NCBI GenBank assembly: GCA_029204225.1
Contig: CM055097.1
Location: 37,372,976-37,436,975 of the forward strand
Reading direction: 5' to 3'
DNA from: Diphasiastrum complanatum
Lineage: Eukaryota; Streptophyta; Lycopodiopsida; Lycopodiales; Lycopodiaceae
DNA length: 64,000 bases
The notes under the pieces are model-generated. The model was not told where the DNA came from, made no database searches, and saw only the letters and a list, made by a program, of their open reading frames with translations. The stretch's first letter is position 1; each line of letters opens with the position of its first letter. This document shows positions 9,751-20,639 of this stretch, piece after piece. A program made the position numbers and the translations under genes.

Positions 9751-12368
9751 TCCACCAAGGTTAATTTCCTCTCCGAGCATATTGCCATCAAAAGACATAT
9801 ACACGAAGCATCTGATCTTTTGATCACACACGTTATCTTCTTATAAACGGTCAAGTATAAACTAGAATTTGAATTATAATTCATCAATCATAATTCACTG
9901 AATTCATTTTCCATACTTGAGAATGAGAGAACCTGAATATTACTTTTTTTAGAAGACACATGGTTGCTCTAAAAAGGTCTTTTCCACAAGGAAAGTTTCA
10001 GACTTTTTCCAACCCATTTACAATGCCTTTATAAGAATTGTAATCCTCAAAACGCCCTTACTTTAGCCATGGCATATAGTGTCATTCCAAAGTTAGGGTC
10101 CAATCTAGAGTGCATCTAGATTTAATTACTCTTAAGTTTTAATCTAGAATAACCTGAGATTCACCAGAACTTCATTACGTGAAGCTCTGACTTTTGGTTA
10201 CCCTCAACTATCCAAATCCACATTTCAACAATATCCATTTATAAGGTTATGTTGTTGATTTTAAACAACTAACTTAGAAGTAGTGCTTCTAACTCAGTTA
10301 GTCGTATCGGATTTAGACAATATTTGAGTGTCTTGGTGTGGTACCAAAAGCCCACATTCAATCTGATTCTAATCCCATCTAGGTCAATAAGCAATTCTCA
10401 ATGAGAAATCACTACTACCTAGTGAGAAATTGTCTCAGTACAATTCTCATCAATATGCCTATGTTCTAATGACTTAGTTTATGCATGCTAATAAACTCAG
10501 TTCACGAAATACATTGTAGATCCACATGATTGAAAACTTGAACAAAGAAATTATGATCTCATACAACGATCCACTACATAACATATCTCTATAGATCTTA
10601 CTTGATCTATAAACAACAGTTTTCAGTTGAGAACCCTGTAACCGTAGTTAATTCTAAGAGAAAATATTTCTCAAAGAATGTTATTTCACAACAAAAATCT
10701 CAACCGGAGATTATCTCAAAAGAATATATTGTTAGCGTGAATTCATTCTTTGCATCAACTTAGGGATCCAAGTTTACTCTGAGATCAATTTGCTTACACC
10801 TAGCAAGGAACATGTTTCAACAAACCACTATCTTGCAATAGAATTTCCTGATTCTGATACAAATCAATCGGACTTGTGATCAACAACTCTTCTACCACAA
10901 GAGCGTTTTCTAATTTCCTTCTCTTACATCTTCTAACTAGATATCTACTATAATCCATAAAGGATGAGTCTGTAATATCAAAATATCCTATCGTTCCTGA
11001 TTCAAGAAATAGGTCGTCAACTATTCAACTAATGGATTCCTCCTGGAATCCTTGATAGATGTTTCTCCGTTCATTTCTTTCTATTTCTCCCCCTTTTAAT
11101 AGGAAACCACACGAGCTTCCTACTAAAATAGCAGTCTAGATATGCCCATGGAGAAGCTACATAGAAGAATTGCTAAAGAATCTTGAAAGTTTTGACTTAT
11201 CTTAAGATTTTCTTCGTTACCATCATAGAGAATTGACCTGTATAATCAAAAAAGAATTTATTGAAGATTCATATAAGACAAACGATTTTTAGAAAATGAT
11301 TTCATTAGCCATTCATGTGACATCATCCATGGTCAACGGGTACCAAAAATTACCTTCCCAAAGAATCACATGAAATGTTAAGAAATTCACGAATATATTC
11401 TTAATTTAAATAGCTTGTCAGGTTTCCGGTTTTGTAAATTTGAGATATCCATAAGGAGTCATGACCAATACTCAAATTTTCGACAAAACACCCTTATATG
11501 ACTCATAATATTTGGCATCATTTAGATTTACGGCCATACAATGGTCAATCAGATCCAGTTAGTTTCAGATCTCCCCTTTGGAATTGCATGCATCCCATAC
11601 CACAGGTTTTTCCTCTAGGGAATGTTGTCCGTCTAAAAATCAATTTTTGGAATCGGTACTATATGAAGTTCTTGGAAATTGGCACAAATTCCAGCTCATA
11701 TTTCTACCTCCCCTTTTCATAATCTCTACGGTCACTAGAAGGATTGTAGGTCTCGCCCTAACATGCCTTGAGTGACAAATTTAGAAATGGGGAAGAATGA
11801 GTGGAAAAAATTCAATTACGAACGAATTTGATTAAGATATTTCAATTAAGATCGCTCTATAAGTTGAATTTTAGTGCAAAAATTGCATAAAACCATTATT
11901 CAACCTAAGAGGTATGTTAATTGAATCTTCCTTTATCAAACTCCTCGATTCCTAAAAGAATGGTAAAAACTTGATTGCATTACTAGATACGCCAAACCTC
12001 AAAATCAAATTTCCAAACGAGATCACTAATTCACAACTCCCTATAAAGCAATTGATCAAATTTTATCTCGGGTCACCAAATTGACAATTGTTACAAAATT
12101 CTCGAAAGAATTCTTCTAGAATGTCGAATATGACCAATAAAATTCACTTTTCTAATCAACTTAGCAATTATAAAACTTTTAACCATATTGCATTTTAAAC
12201 TACAATTTAACGTAATGGAATTCCATGAACAACACACGACTACACCCGTCTCAATCTTAACATTGATCGGTCCATTCTCAACAAGAGAATCGGATCAAAA
12301 TATGACGTACAGTCATTTCCAATTACGGGAACATCAATCAATGTTAACCATTTCGATTAAATTGAGAT

Positions 12369-12399
<31 letters not shown>

Positions 12400-13568
12400 C
12401 AGTGTCAAGCAGAGCGCAAGCCATACGAAGGGGACGGGCAGGAACGCGGCAGCATCATCCAAGAATGCAACCCAAAATTGCGCATGGGGGAGCGGTTTCA
12501 ACACCAGCAGTGTCTGCTTTCTACAAGAAATAAAAAATCAGATTTTCACACCATGAAATCTGGATTTTCAGATCTACACTTGTTTCAGAGTAGTGTTACA
12601 GACTTATCCAAAAGCAGAGAACATTTTCGGTTACAATAACTTTCCAGTTTACAGTCTTGTTTGGGCTAGGATTTTGCAGGGATTTCAAGCAAGAAACGTG
12701 CTTGAATAAAGCAAAACTGTACTTTCATATTTGCAACATACAGCTTTTTGTTTAGAACAAGTTTACATCCATAGGTTTCATGAAACAAATCGAAGCAGGG
12801 TCACCAAGCAAAAACGTGCTTGAATTAATGGCAAACGATGCTTTTTAAATGCATTTACTGGTTACCAACAGTTTCCTGCAGTTAAATACTTGTTTCAGTT
12901 ATGGATTAAACTTCGCTATAGATGCAAAAAACAAAGCTTGAAAACTCACTTAGAGAGTCGCTTGAATTCTATGCTGAAACTATTAACAATTTTACTAAAA
13001 AATAACCTGTTAATGTTAATCTACAGTTTGCAGCCTTATAAGAATAAAAGCCACTTTCCCAAAAGAGCAAGGTTTCATCTTCTAAAAAATACTCTGCCCC
13101 CGCACAAAAACACTGATTGAAACTGCCAAATCGAGTTATTGATTGCACTAAAACAAGGAAAAAAACACATTCAACTGATTTGTTACCAAGTATTTAGGAG
13201 ATTCGGCTTTTTGAAGGTACTAAATTCCAGTTGGCAAAAAGCTGAAAATTTGCCTATAGTCAAAAAGAGCAAAAAGTACTTGCAAAAATCTTAAGGTTAC
13301 AAGTGAACCAAAATACCTTCAAAAATCACCATCCAAGAGTGTAGTTTATCAAATCGATTGTTACTTTTGGTAGCTCAACTACCATACAATTGATATCCTC
13401 TTGAAAACCTGTGATTTGAGAAGAGAGACTTGAATCACCCACCAAGATTATGCACAATAATTTGGCTCCCACAAAGTCCAAGAATCTGGATCCCCAACAC
13501 GAAGATATATCTTAAAGTTCTTGGCACCCTCTCGAGTACTTCCACAACGGCAAACCGCTTAGCTTTGG
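9751..13568 (-). other. Gyp-1 internal spacer without coding sequence
   Basis: AT-rich and free of recognisable gag, protease, RT or RNase H on either strand. It holds a (CA)n run at 12369-12395. Parts are collinear at low identity with the Gyp-2 internal region: 10452-10495 resembles 42483-42524, and 10627-10690 resembles 42652-42712, at nearly the same spacing. The last ~150 bp is the leader after the primer site. Confidence 0.6.
12369..12395. repeat. (CA)n microsatellite
   Basis: Uninterrupted CA repeat of about 13 units. ORFs drawn across it are not real. Confidence 0.9.
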
Positions 13569-13580
13569 CTCAAATACCAA
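13569..13580 (-). other. Gyp-1 primer binding site
   Basis: The minus strand reads TTGGTATTTGAGCC right after the LTR, a two-mismatch version of TGGTATCAGAGCC (tRNA-iMet). Confidence 0.7.
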
Positions 13581-14073
13581 TATAAAGCCCCTACCAAGGA
13601 TGCACTAGCCAAGCAAGCCGTAACAAAGTAACACAAGGGTATAGGATGGTGGACAAACCAACCCAACCAAACATATATCTTACGGATCTAGGCCCCAAGC
13701 TATGGTTCAATCACCACAAGGGGATAGAGGAGTCATACCAGCAACATACAACTACTAGCACCACAATCAAGCATACCCTAGTGACAGCCCTATGGATATA
13801 CTTATACCCTCCAAGGCCCATGCACCACTAGTAGTGCACTGTGACACCTCACTGGACACCTTGGCAGCCTATCTGGGCCACATCATCCAGTTCCCCTATG
13901 ACTCACTGATAGACCCATAAAATCCACCATCGTGAGTTTAGACCTCCAACCATTAATTATGACTATATGCACATGAGGGTCCCAAACCCCTCGTACTCAT
14001 AATTAACTTACGGGTTGTAGGCTTATTGATCTCTAGCGGGACACGCTACTCGAGACCAATCATGGGCATGACA
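13581..14073 (-). repeat. Gyp-1 5' LTR
   Basis: Minus-strand TGTCATGCCCATGATTGG... to ...GGGGCTTTATA, matching 8718-9182. Confidence 0.88.
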
Positions 14074-14078
14074 AAACC

Positions 14079-14725
14079 TATCAAGAAATATGTTTTTGAA
14101 GTCAAAATTGAATGGTGCCCGTATATAGCAAGGGGAGCAGATTCAAACTTATATGACTAGAATCAAGGCAATAACAAACTGCATTCCATAGGCGAGCGCA
14201 TACGTGATGCCAAGTTGGTGCACACCACATTGTGTGGCATTGCAGACTCTTATCAAATGTTTGTGAACGGGATAGCGTCAAGAGAAAGACTACCAACCTT
14301 TGATGAGCTCACATGAATCTTGATGTAGGAAGAGCAACAACGGGAAATGGTGAAAGCACGTCATCAAAACACTGATAATTAAGCACTTGCGGCAAGCCAA
14401 AAGCAAGGCAAGGGCAAAGGCAAGAAAAGTCTAAACAACAATTTTCCAAGACTCAAGAGGAAGAAAGGTCATCCAACAAGACCAAGAAGAAAGACAAGTG
14501 CTTCTATTCCGGATTGTACACATTCCTAAGAAAGAGAGATGTAAGCTTGATGTAAAAGTTGTGAAGGGCATGTTCTTAGGATATGATGATCGTGTGAAGG
14601 TCTATTGATGCTTTGATCGATTGGAGAACAGAATTCATGTTAGTTGTGATGTCATCTTTGATGAATCTAAGATGTACAAAGATGAGGATGTTGAGAAGTT
14701 GGACACACCAAGTGAAAAGACAATA
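14079..14725 (+). pseudogene. Cop-2 gag C-terminus fused to integrase tail (internal deletion)
   Basis: 14079-14400 continues gag after Gyp-1 with several stops. A lysine-rich stretch follows (KQGKGKGKKSLNNN), then KDKCFYSGLYT-like sequence that is the start of a zinc knuckle. At about 14520-14530 the sequence jumps to KLDVKVVKGMFLGYDDRVKVY, CFDRLENRIHVSCDVIFDESKMY, the C-terminal end of copia integrase. About 2 kb (zinc knuckle, protease and the integrase core) is therefore deleted. Confidence 0.8.
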
Positions 14726-14727
14726 CA

Positions 14728-15146
14728 ATGAGAATTCCTCTTGATGATGGATCATTTATTGACATTCTTGATGATGGACATATGGATACACCTCATGATG
14801 CTACTACTCAACCTCGTGAGACAGGTTGGAGAGGTAGGGATAAACCATTTGGTGCTAAGAGAATTGAAGTTGCAGGTAACAAACGCAAGGAGAAGGATGC
14901 GCCATGGGATTTATTTTTACTAGGAAGCCGATCACCTGACAAGGAGCTCCCTAAGTGGTTTGATAGATTGATGGAGAGTCATGACATGGATGACTTTCCT
15001 GAATCATCCATCCAAGGAGAGCTAAGGAGATCAACGAGAGAAAAGACGCAACCTGACAGATATGAAACAAATCATCAAGCATCATTCAAAGTAAGGAACC
15101 TTCAACTTATGACGAAGCAAAGGATAATGATATTTGGGTCAAGGCC
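14728..15146 (+). pseudogene. Cop-2 integrase-RT linker and RT start
   Basis: An open 140-codon stretch rich in Asp and Thr contains WDLFLLGSRSPDKELPKWF and GELRRSTREKTQPDRY. The last is the typical basic motif before copia RT, and Cop-7 has the same arrangement (RRVSPESKIPKWYEK, GEVRRSTWERKSPDHY). A frameshift near 15085-15140 separates it from the RT core. Confidence 0.82.
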
Positions 15147-16100
15147 ATGGAAGAAGAGATGGAGTCAATTGCTAAGCATGGCACATGGAACTTGGTGGAA
15201 CCACTAGTTGGTAAGAAACCCATTGGCTGCAAATGGGTAGACAGGACTAAGTACCATACAGATGGGGGAATAACAAAATGCAAGGCAAGATTAGTGATCA
15301 AAGGCTATGCACAAAGTAAACGCATCAACTATGAAGATACCTTTGCACCAGTGTGTAAGTGAAATACTTTACATTTATTTGTTGCTTTAGCTTCACATTT
15401 TGGTTGGGCTTTACATCAGACGGATGTGAAATCTGCTTTTCTAAATCGTGAGCTGGAAGAAGAGGTGTTCATGGAACAACCTAAAGGCTTTGTAACGAAA
15501 GGAGAAGAGCATAAAGTATGTCGTTTGAAGAAAGCACTCTATGGTCTCAACAGGCACCACTTGCATGGTATAGCAGGATTGATGCCTACTTTCATTATAA
15601 GGGGATGGAGAGAACACACTCTGATCCAAACTTTTATGTCTTATGTTTGATGGTATGATTGCTTTGTTTTTCTTTATGTTGGTGACTTGATTATTAGAGG
15701 AAATAATCATGAGATGATAGATATCATCAAGAAGGATCTCATGGATCAATTTGAGATGACAGATCTCAATCTAATACATTATTGTCTTGGAGTGGAGGTG
15801 TGGCAAAAAGGACATGAGGTGGGACTAACACAGGTGAAGTATGTCAGAGAGTTGCTGCATAGGTTCAGGCTACAGGATTGCAAGCCAGTGAACACTCTCA
15901 TTGAACTAGGTAAAAAGCTTTCTAAGCTTGATGAATCACAGCCATTTGATGCTACACTATATAGAGAATTAGTAGGGAGCTTGATTTATCTTGCTACGAC
16001 TAGACTAGATATATGTTATGTTGTTGGTACTGTAAGTCAGTTTATGGCAGCACCTACAAAAATGCATTGGAAGGCAGCCAAACACATCTTGTGATATGTT
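15147..16100 (+). pseudogene. Cop-2 reverse transcriptase (YVGD active site)
   Basis: Copia RT blocks in order: WNLVEPLVGKKPIGCKWV, GGITKCKARLVIKGYAQ, NYEDTFAPV, then after a stop LFVALASHFGWALHQTDVKSAFLN, EEVFMEQPKGFV, KKALYGLN and, after further breaks, FLYVGDLIIRGNN. The catalytic YVDD box is YVGD at 15675-15686, losing one metal-binding aspartate. The thumb region to TTRLDICYVVGTVSQFM and HWKAAKHIL follows. In-frame stops and frameshifts confirm a dead copy. Confidence 0.9.
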
Positions 16101-16596
16101 AAAGGCACTTTCGATTATGGCTTGGTGTACATGAAGCAGAATAATTTACCTGATTGGGGAGGTGATTGTGATAATCGTAGATCTACCATAGGGTATGTAT
16201 TCCAGTTTTGTCGTTATCCTGGTCTTGTAAGAAGCAAAGTACAGTTGTTTTATCCGCAATAGAAGCATAGTATAAGGCATGTAGCGCGCAGCAGCACATG
16301 AAGCCATTTGGTTGAGGCAAATATTTAATGAGATGGACATGAAACATGAAAATCCTACAAGTATACATAGCGACAATCATAATGGCATTCATCTAGCAAA
16401 GAATCCGATGTTTCACGCGAGAATCAAACAAATCAAGATTCACTATCACTTCATACGTGAAAGGCAATTGAGTAAAGAAATAAATATTGTTCATTGTAGA
16501 ACAGATGAGCAATTAGCTAGCATTTTCACTAAACCACTCGTTAGAGAAAAGTTTGATAAGTTTAGATCAAAAGTTTCTGTACTTAAAGTTTGTTAA
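16101..16596 (+). pseudogene. Cop-2 RNase H domain
   Basis: After a stop the frame reads YVKGTFDYGLVYMKQ. The middle (Ser-Lys-Lys-Gln block) is scrambled by frameshifts. The C-terminal part is open: AIWLRQIFNEMDMKHENPT, SDNHNGIHLAKNPMFHARIKQIKIHYHFIRE and FTKPLVREKFDKFRSKV, ending at a TAA at 16594. This is the copia RNase H/C-terminus that normally finishes pol. Confidence 0.88.
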
Positions 16597-16638
16597 CTTT
16601 GATGCTATGTATATGAATGTATAAAAAATAGATTCTAC

Positions 16639-16650
16639 TTTTAGGGAGAG
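16639..16650 (+). other. Cop-2 polypurine tract
   Basis: The TTTAGGGAGAG tract lies directly before the AGTTAGAATA start of the 3' LTR. The same GGGAGAG-then-AGTTAG arrangement occurs in Lard-A1. Confidence 0.8.
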
Positions 16651-16923
16651 AGTTAGAATAAAAATAGAACTATTGTGTTACTGTAATGTGGGTCCCATCA
16701 GTGGTTTAGGATTGGATGGTCTCGCCACGAGGCAAGTCGATGAGACACATGTCGCGTCAATGGCAACCTAGGCCATGCATGGGTTTCCAAAGAAGAAACT
16801 ATACATTAGCATATTTTGGTTTTCAGAAATACAGTTGCTATGTGAGGTTGGTGTGGGAGAGTGCTTTTTGTGAATGTTATTATGTTGCATGATCTGTGAT
16901 CTTGTCTCAAACGAATTTTAATT
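16651..16923 (+). repeat. Cop-2 3' LTR
   Basis: Matches 6843-7117. It ends TTTTAATT where the 5' copy ends TTTAAACT, so the last bases are mutated. TSD TTTTG follows at 16924. Confidence 0.88.
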
Positions 16924-16928
16924 TTTTG

Positions 16929-17390
16929 GCCATCTTCTAGTGTGACACAAGAGGACTTTGCACATATTGGCATAACTTTCCAACACTATAACTAATATCA
17001 GGCCTAGTTATAGTTAAATAGATTAAGGAGACTATAAGCCTTCTATAGAGAGTGATGTCCTCAAAGGATGTTTCATCACCACTTATAGATGCTTTTACAT
17101 TTTGCTCCATTGGAGTCTCAATGCCTTACAATTCTTCATTCCAAATCTATCTAGGATGGATGTAGCATATTTAGATTGATATATGAAGCTAAAATCCAAT
17201 CCTCTTATGACTTTTATTTCTAGAATGAAGTGCAATAGTCAACCATTTGATTCATGTGAGAAGCTATGCACATCTGAATGTATGACTTTAAGAGGAGTGG
17301 TAGATCTTGTGGTAGATTTTGAGAAAGGAAGCTTATGAGCCTTTGAGAGACTACAAGCCTCACAAAGCTTACCACTGTTGGATTTATCTC
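16929..17390 (-). pseudogene. Cop-1 RT joined to integrase start (internal deletion)
   Basis: The minus strand continues Cop-1 beyond Cop-2. From 17390 leftwards it reads SGKLCEACSLSKAHKLPFSKS, then LKVIHSDVHSFSHESNG, the N-terminal zinc region and first catalytic Asp block of copia integrase. Near 17210 it switches to GLDFSFIYQSKYATSILDRFGMK, which is deep in RT, then to the TR(P)DISY-like block and KMAKR. Integrase core and the first two thirds of RT are missing. The break at 16929 is the Cop-2 insertion point. Confidence 0.82.
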
Positions 17391-18024
17391 CTCTACTCTC
17401 CTAATCCTATGTTAATCTGCCTCCATTCATGCTGTTGCATTTTTACTTGTGTTGTCCTAAAGTCTGCATTTTTACACACAATTTATGACAGGCGAAAATG
17501 GTGACAATGCGACAGCCTATATTTTTATGCGCAATCTATGGCAGGCGAAAAATGTGACAGGACAATTTTTTAATCCACTTATTGGAATGTCAAGACAGAA
17601 ATTTTCATGATTGTGGATGTTGCATTCTATTAGTAGATGTCTAGCATTTGCATATAGTTTTCTATTGAATCAATATTTTGCATTTTTGTGAAAAATTAAA
17701 ATTTGATAGGATCTCTTGGTACAAAGATTCTGATCTTTTCAAGAGTGTGATTCAAGTGTATTTGAGTTCAAAAGTTCATTATATTATAGGTAGATCAAAT
17801 TACTGATCAAGATATCATCAGTTCTATGTGCTAAAATTTACTAGAAGAGAAAAAAAAGAGAGACTAGTTTGTTTCCAAATATTTGTGATATCTTCTTGTC
17901 ATCATTTGTTGATTTTCAAGAGAGTTCTAGGTGCATTGGAACAGGTTCAAAGAAGAAGACCAATCATTGCAACATGGCAACCTTAAGTGGCTTCATGTTG
18001 GAGAGCAATGATAGGCTTATGTCA
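17391..18024. other. Non-coding junction between Cop-1 and Cop-3
   Basis: No gene. Two imperfect copies of a short unit (CAATTTATGACAGGCGAAAA and CAATCTATGGCAGGCGAAAA) lie about 60 bp apart near 17480 and 17541. The rest is AT-rich and unassigned. Confidence 0.5.
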
Positions 18025-18514
18025 AGCAACTATTAACTCTTGATAAGGATGGTGTTGATGAACAAAATTCAAATGATGCTTTTGTTATGTCATCATGCTT
18101 GTTGGCTAATCATGGAGATATTGATCCTTGGTGGATTGATAGTGGAGCTACATCACATATGACATTTCATAAGGAGTTTTATTCATCATTGATGGCATTT
18201 GAAGGTGACAAGAAGGTGATCTACACGGCCAATGATGGTGAGTGTGCAATCAAAGGGATTAGCACAATTCTTATCTCTCTTTCTCTACTAATAGGAATGT
18301 GAATTTGAAGAATTTTTGGTTCATTCCATTAATCACTAAGAATCTTCATAGTGTTAGTGTGTGTGGTGCAAAAGGGCAGAGGCAAGGTAAATTGTTCAAG
18401 CTTGGTGCTTTTGTTGCTGCGAACCAAGTTGGATGTATGGCAAAGGAGCAATTGTCAATGCAAGAGATATGGCACAAGAGATTGGGGCATCTCAACTTTA
18501 AGTCATTGGAGGTG
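18025..18514 (+). pseudogene. Cop-3: copia protease and pre-integrase fragment
   Basis: Plus-strand copia segment containing PWWIDSGATSHMTFHKEF (aspartic protease active site DSGAT intact), KKVIYTANDGECAIKGI, then after a frame change NVNLKNFWFIPLITKNLHSV and IWHKRLGHLNFKSLEV, the gag-pre-integrase HxxxH-type region. It is cut precisely at 18514 by the 5' LTR of Cop-4. The continuation expected after Cop-4 is not found, so that side was lost. Cop-10 (62495-63310) is the same family. Confidence 0.88.
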
Positions 18515-19550
18515 TGAAGAAACAAAATGTTTTTGATTACAAAGCCTTGCTAGCTTTCAGTCCTCAACCCGACGAAGATGTTCGCAAACTCGAATCTATG
18601 GAGACACGAAACACGAAGAGTTTCGTGAACACGAAAGTCAAAGGAAACGAAGACGAACGGTTCGCGAACACAAAAGTCAAAGAAAATGATCACGCACGGT
18701 TCGCGAACATGAAAGATCTACGAGCGAGATTCCTTTGCGATCTAGTACGAGAGAAAGGCAAACGAACTAACAAAAAAAATGGTGGAATCGAAACCAACGA
18801 CGCGACACGAAAATTGTCGCGAAACCCGTTTTGCCCTCACGCTCCAAAGAGTACCAGCAAAGATCACGCAAGTACCCAGAAGTGTAGGAATCTGATCTGA
18901 TGGCATGACGTCAACAGATATTTCCCAAGGTCATGGCTAATTTGCCACTCTTGTAATTTCCTGATTAGTTGTAGATGTTTAATCACACTAATCTTAGATT
19001 TACGTGGAGAGACCATGCTTACTAGATATACTTGACATATATCAGAATAGTATACACATAGAGCGTAAAGTTGAAGAAGTCTGATGCTAGTAAGCAATCA
19101 AGACGAATTACAGACAACAACTCTGCCTGCGTGGGAGAAGAGCTCTATGTCTAGGATCAGAAGATCCTAAGGTCTGCTAGTGAAGCGAGACTATTACTCG
19201 TGAGAGAACCGTGCTTCTCCCACGCCGATGCACTGTGTGGATTCGCATGCAGTGCTTGAAGAAATTCAGAGAAAATTAATATAGATTATTTTCTTGTTGT
19301 GTCGGATCTTGGATGTTGAATGCTTATGCTAATATTTTATATGTCTGAGTTTTCTTGTTCGTTTGAATTTCGCACTTTGGTTGAAATCAAGTCGAATGTT
19401 GTATTAATTTTGAGAACGTAGATCAGCAGTGACTAACTACACTCTGGAGGACTGTAGGAGTGATTCAGCGGGCAGTGCCCAGCGATCGCATCTGAACTCC
19501 ATCTGAGTCTTGCAAGAGGAATGTGTTTCGACTTTGCGACACTCTCTTCA
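18515..19550 (+). repeat. Cop-4 5' LTR
   Basis: Starts TGAAGAAACAAAATG and ends CTCTCTTCA, then one base, then the PBS. The U3 part (18590-18760) carries repeated TTCGCGAACAC / GAAAGTCAAAG motifs. It matches 23863-24322 over the U3 portion. The R-U5 half also matches the fragment at 31349-31677. Confidence 0.88.
18590..18760 (+). repeat. Repeated TTCGCGAACAC motif block in Cop-4 U3
   Basis: The core (A)ACACGAAAGTCAAAG plus GGTTCGCGAACA recurs about three times with small changes. The same block is in the 3' LTR (23880-24000). Cop-9 LTR has looser GCGAAAC / GTCGCAAA repeats. Such U3 repeats are candidate enhancer elements (inference). Confidence 0.7.
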
Positions 19551-19551
19551 G

Positions 19552-19563
19552 TGGTATAAGAGC
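19552..19563 (+). other. Cop-4 primer binding site
   Basis: TGGTATAAGAGC, one base after the LTR end, with one mismatch to the tRNA-iMet type TGGTATCAGAGC. Confidence 0.85.
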
Positions 19564-19662
19564 CGCCCTGTCATATTCTGACATAGCCGATAAGCTATCA
19601 GATCCAGGAGGCCAAGCATTCAGGTAATCAACCATCAACAAGGAAACAGACTTCAAGAAGTA

Positions 19663-20222
19663 ATGGCTTCGATCAACAACATGCAGAGCAAGGTCTGCAC
19701 TATACTTGATTCTTCAGGATCTAACTTTCTAGTATGGAAAGTTAAAACATCATTGATACTCAAGGGAGAAGGACTCTTCCCCTGGGTGGATGGCATTGAA
19801 GAAATGCCTACGATAACAGACAAGGAGCTACGCAAATGGAGGGAGAAAAACAACAAGGCAATAGCCTTGCTATCATCTTCCATTGAAGATAACCTTACAC
19901 TTGACCTGGCTACACTCTCCAAAGCCAAGGAGATGTGGGATGCACTGCTCACAAGATTTCAGACAAAATCAAAAAGTCAGATCATGATGCTGGAAGATCA
20001 GCTGACGAACCTACAGTGGGATGAAAAAGACCTCACATCTTTCGTGAGAAAGATGAAAGATCTGTTTCTATCTCTACACAACTCTAGAGCAAAGAATGCA
20101 GTATCAACTGAGAAGCAGCTCACCTATCTGTTGAGAGCCTTACCCAGATCTTTCCAGACGACACGAACCCTGCTCGTGAAAGATCCTACCATGAACCTCG
20201 AAAAGGCGATCGTTGAGATTTG
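19663..20222 (+). pseudogene. Cop-4 gag
   Basis: An open 186-codon frame from ATG 19663 (MASINNMQSKVCTILDSSG). It has FLVWKVKTSLILKGEGLF (conserved N-terminal block), NNKAIALLSSSIEDNLTLDLA, AKEMWDALLTRFQTKSKSQ and TYLLRALPRSFQTT, all in the order of copia gag (UBN2 family). It stops at TGA 20221. The remaining basic and zinc-knuckle part follows in other frames. ATG choice: first in-frame ATG about 100 bp after the PBS, matching family length. Confidence 0.9.
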
Positions 20223-20620
20223 AGAGGAAGTTGAGGCCTGAGAACACCTTGATCACAAGGATGGTTCTGACCAGGCCCTCTACGACAATAGAGAAAAATA
20301 CAAGACACAATTCAAGCCTAAGAGGGAGTCGAATCAGAGGCAGGATCGTGACTAGTAAGCAGAGGGGACCAGCAAAAGTAATTGGAAGACCAAAGGGAGG
20401 TCGAAACGACAAGATGCAGACAAGAAGACCTGCACGAGATGTAGAAGAGACGGGCATACAGTTGATACATGATGGCTCAATCCCAAGATTGAGTGTATCC
20501 ATTGCCATAAGAAGGGTCATGAAGCCATGGATTTGCGCCAGAATCCAAGAAACAAATCAACACAGAACAGATAGGAGAACAACAATAGTTCTTCCTATGT
20601 CGAGGAGCCCGAGAGCTCAA
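20223..20620 (+). pseudogene. Cop-4 gag C-terminus with two zinc knuckles
   Basis: Contains CTRCRRDGHTVDT and, 20 codons on, CIHCHKKGHEAMDL. Both follow CX2CX4H, but the expected final Cys is absent in each. The frame has a stop between them. The zinc knuckles would bind element RNA. Confidence 0.75.
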
Positions 20621-20639
20621 AGATGGGTGAAGAAAGAAC

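Larger units (their letters stand above)
8718..14073 (-). mobile_element. Gyp-1: Ty3/gypsy element, minus strand, mostly non-coding
   Basis: The LTRs (8718-9182 and 13581-14073) begin TGTCATGCCC and end GGGGCTTTATA on the minus strand. A primer-site-like TTGGTATTTGAGCC follows the 5' LTR. A G-rich polypurine tract and a gypsy integrase C-terminus lie next to the 3' LTR. About 3.8 kb between leader and integrase shows no coding sequence, so this copy is a large non-autonomous derivative or is very decayed. TSD AAACC. It lies inside the Cop-2 gag. Confidence 0.88.
6843..16923 (+). mobile_element. Cop-2: copia LTR retrotransposon with AG...CT LTR ends
   Basis: The element has a 275-bp LTR at 6843-7117 and a diverged copy at 16651-16923, with 5-bp target duplication TTTTG. 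Order: LTR, PBS, long leader, gag, (nested Gyp-1), zinc-knuckle start, integrase tail, RT, RNase H, PPT, LTR, which is copia order. Most of protease and integrase is deleted. It inserted into Cop-1 and was later hit by Gyp-1. The LTR begins AGTTAGAATAAA rather than TG. LTR divergence is considerable by eye, so it is old. Confidence 0.92.

Noticed and set aside
12188-12556. 122-codon ORF in Gyp-1
   Set aside because: It reads through a (CA)n microsatellite as Thr-His repeats and matches no element protein.
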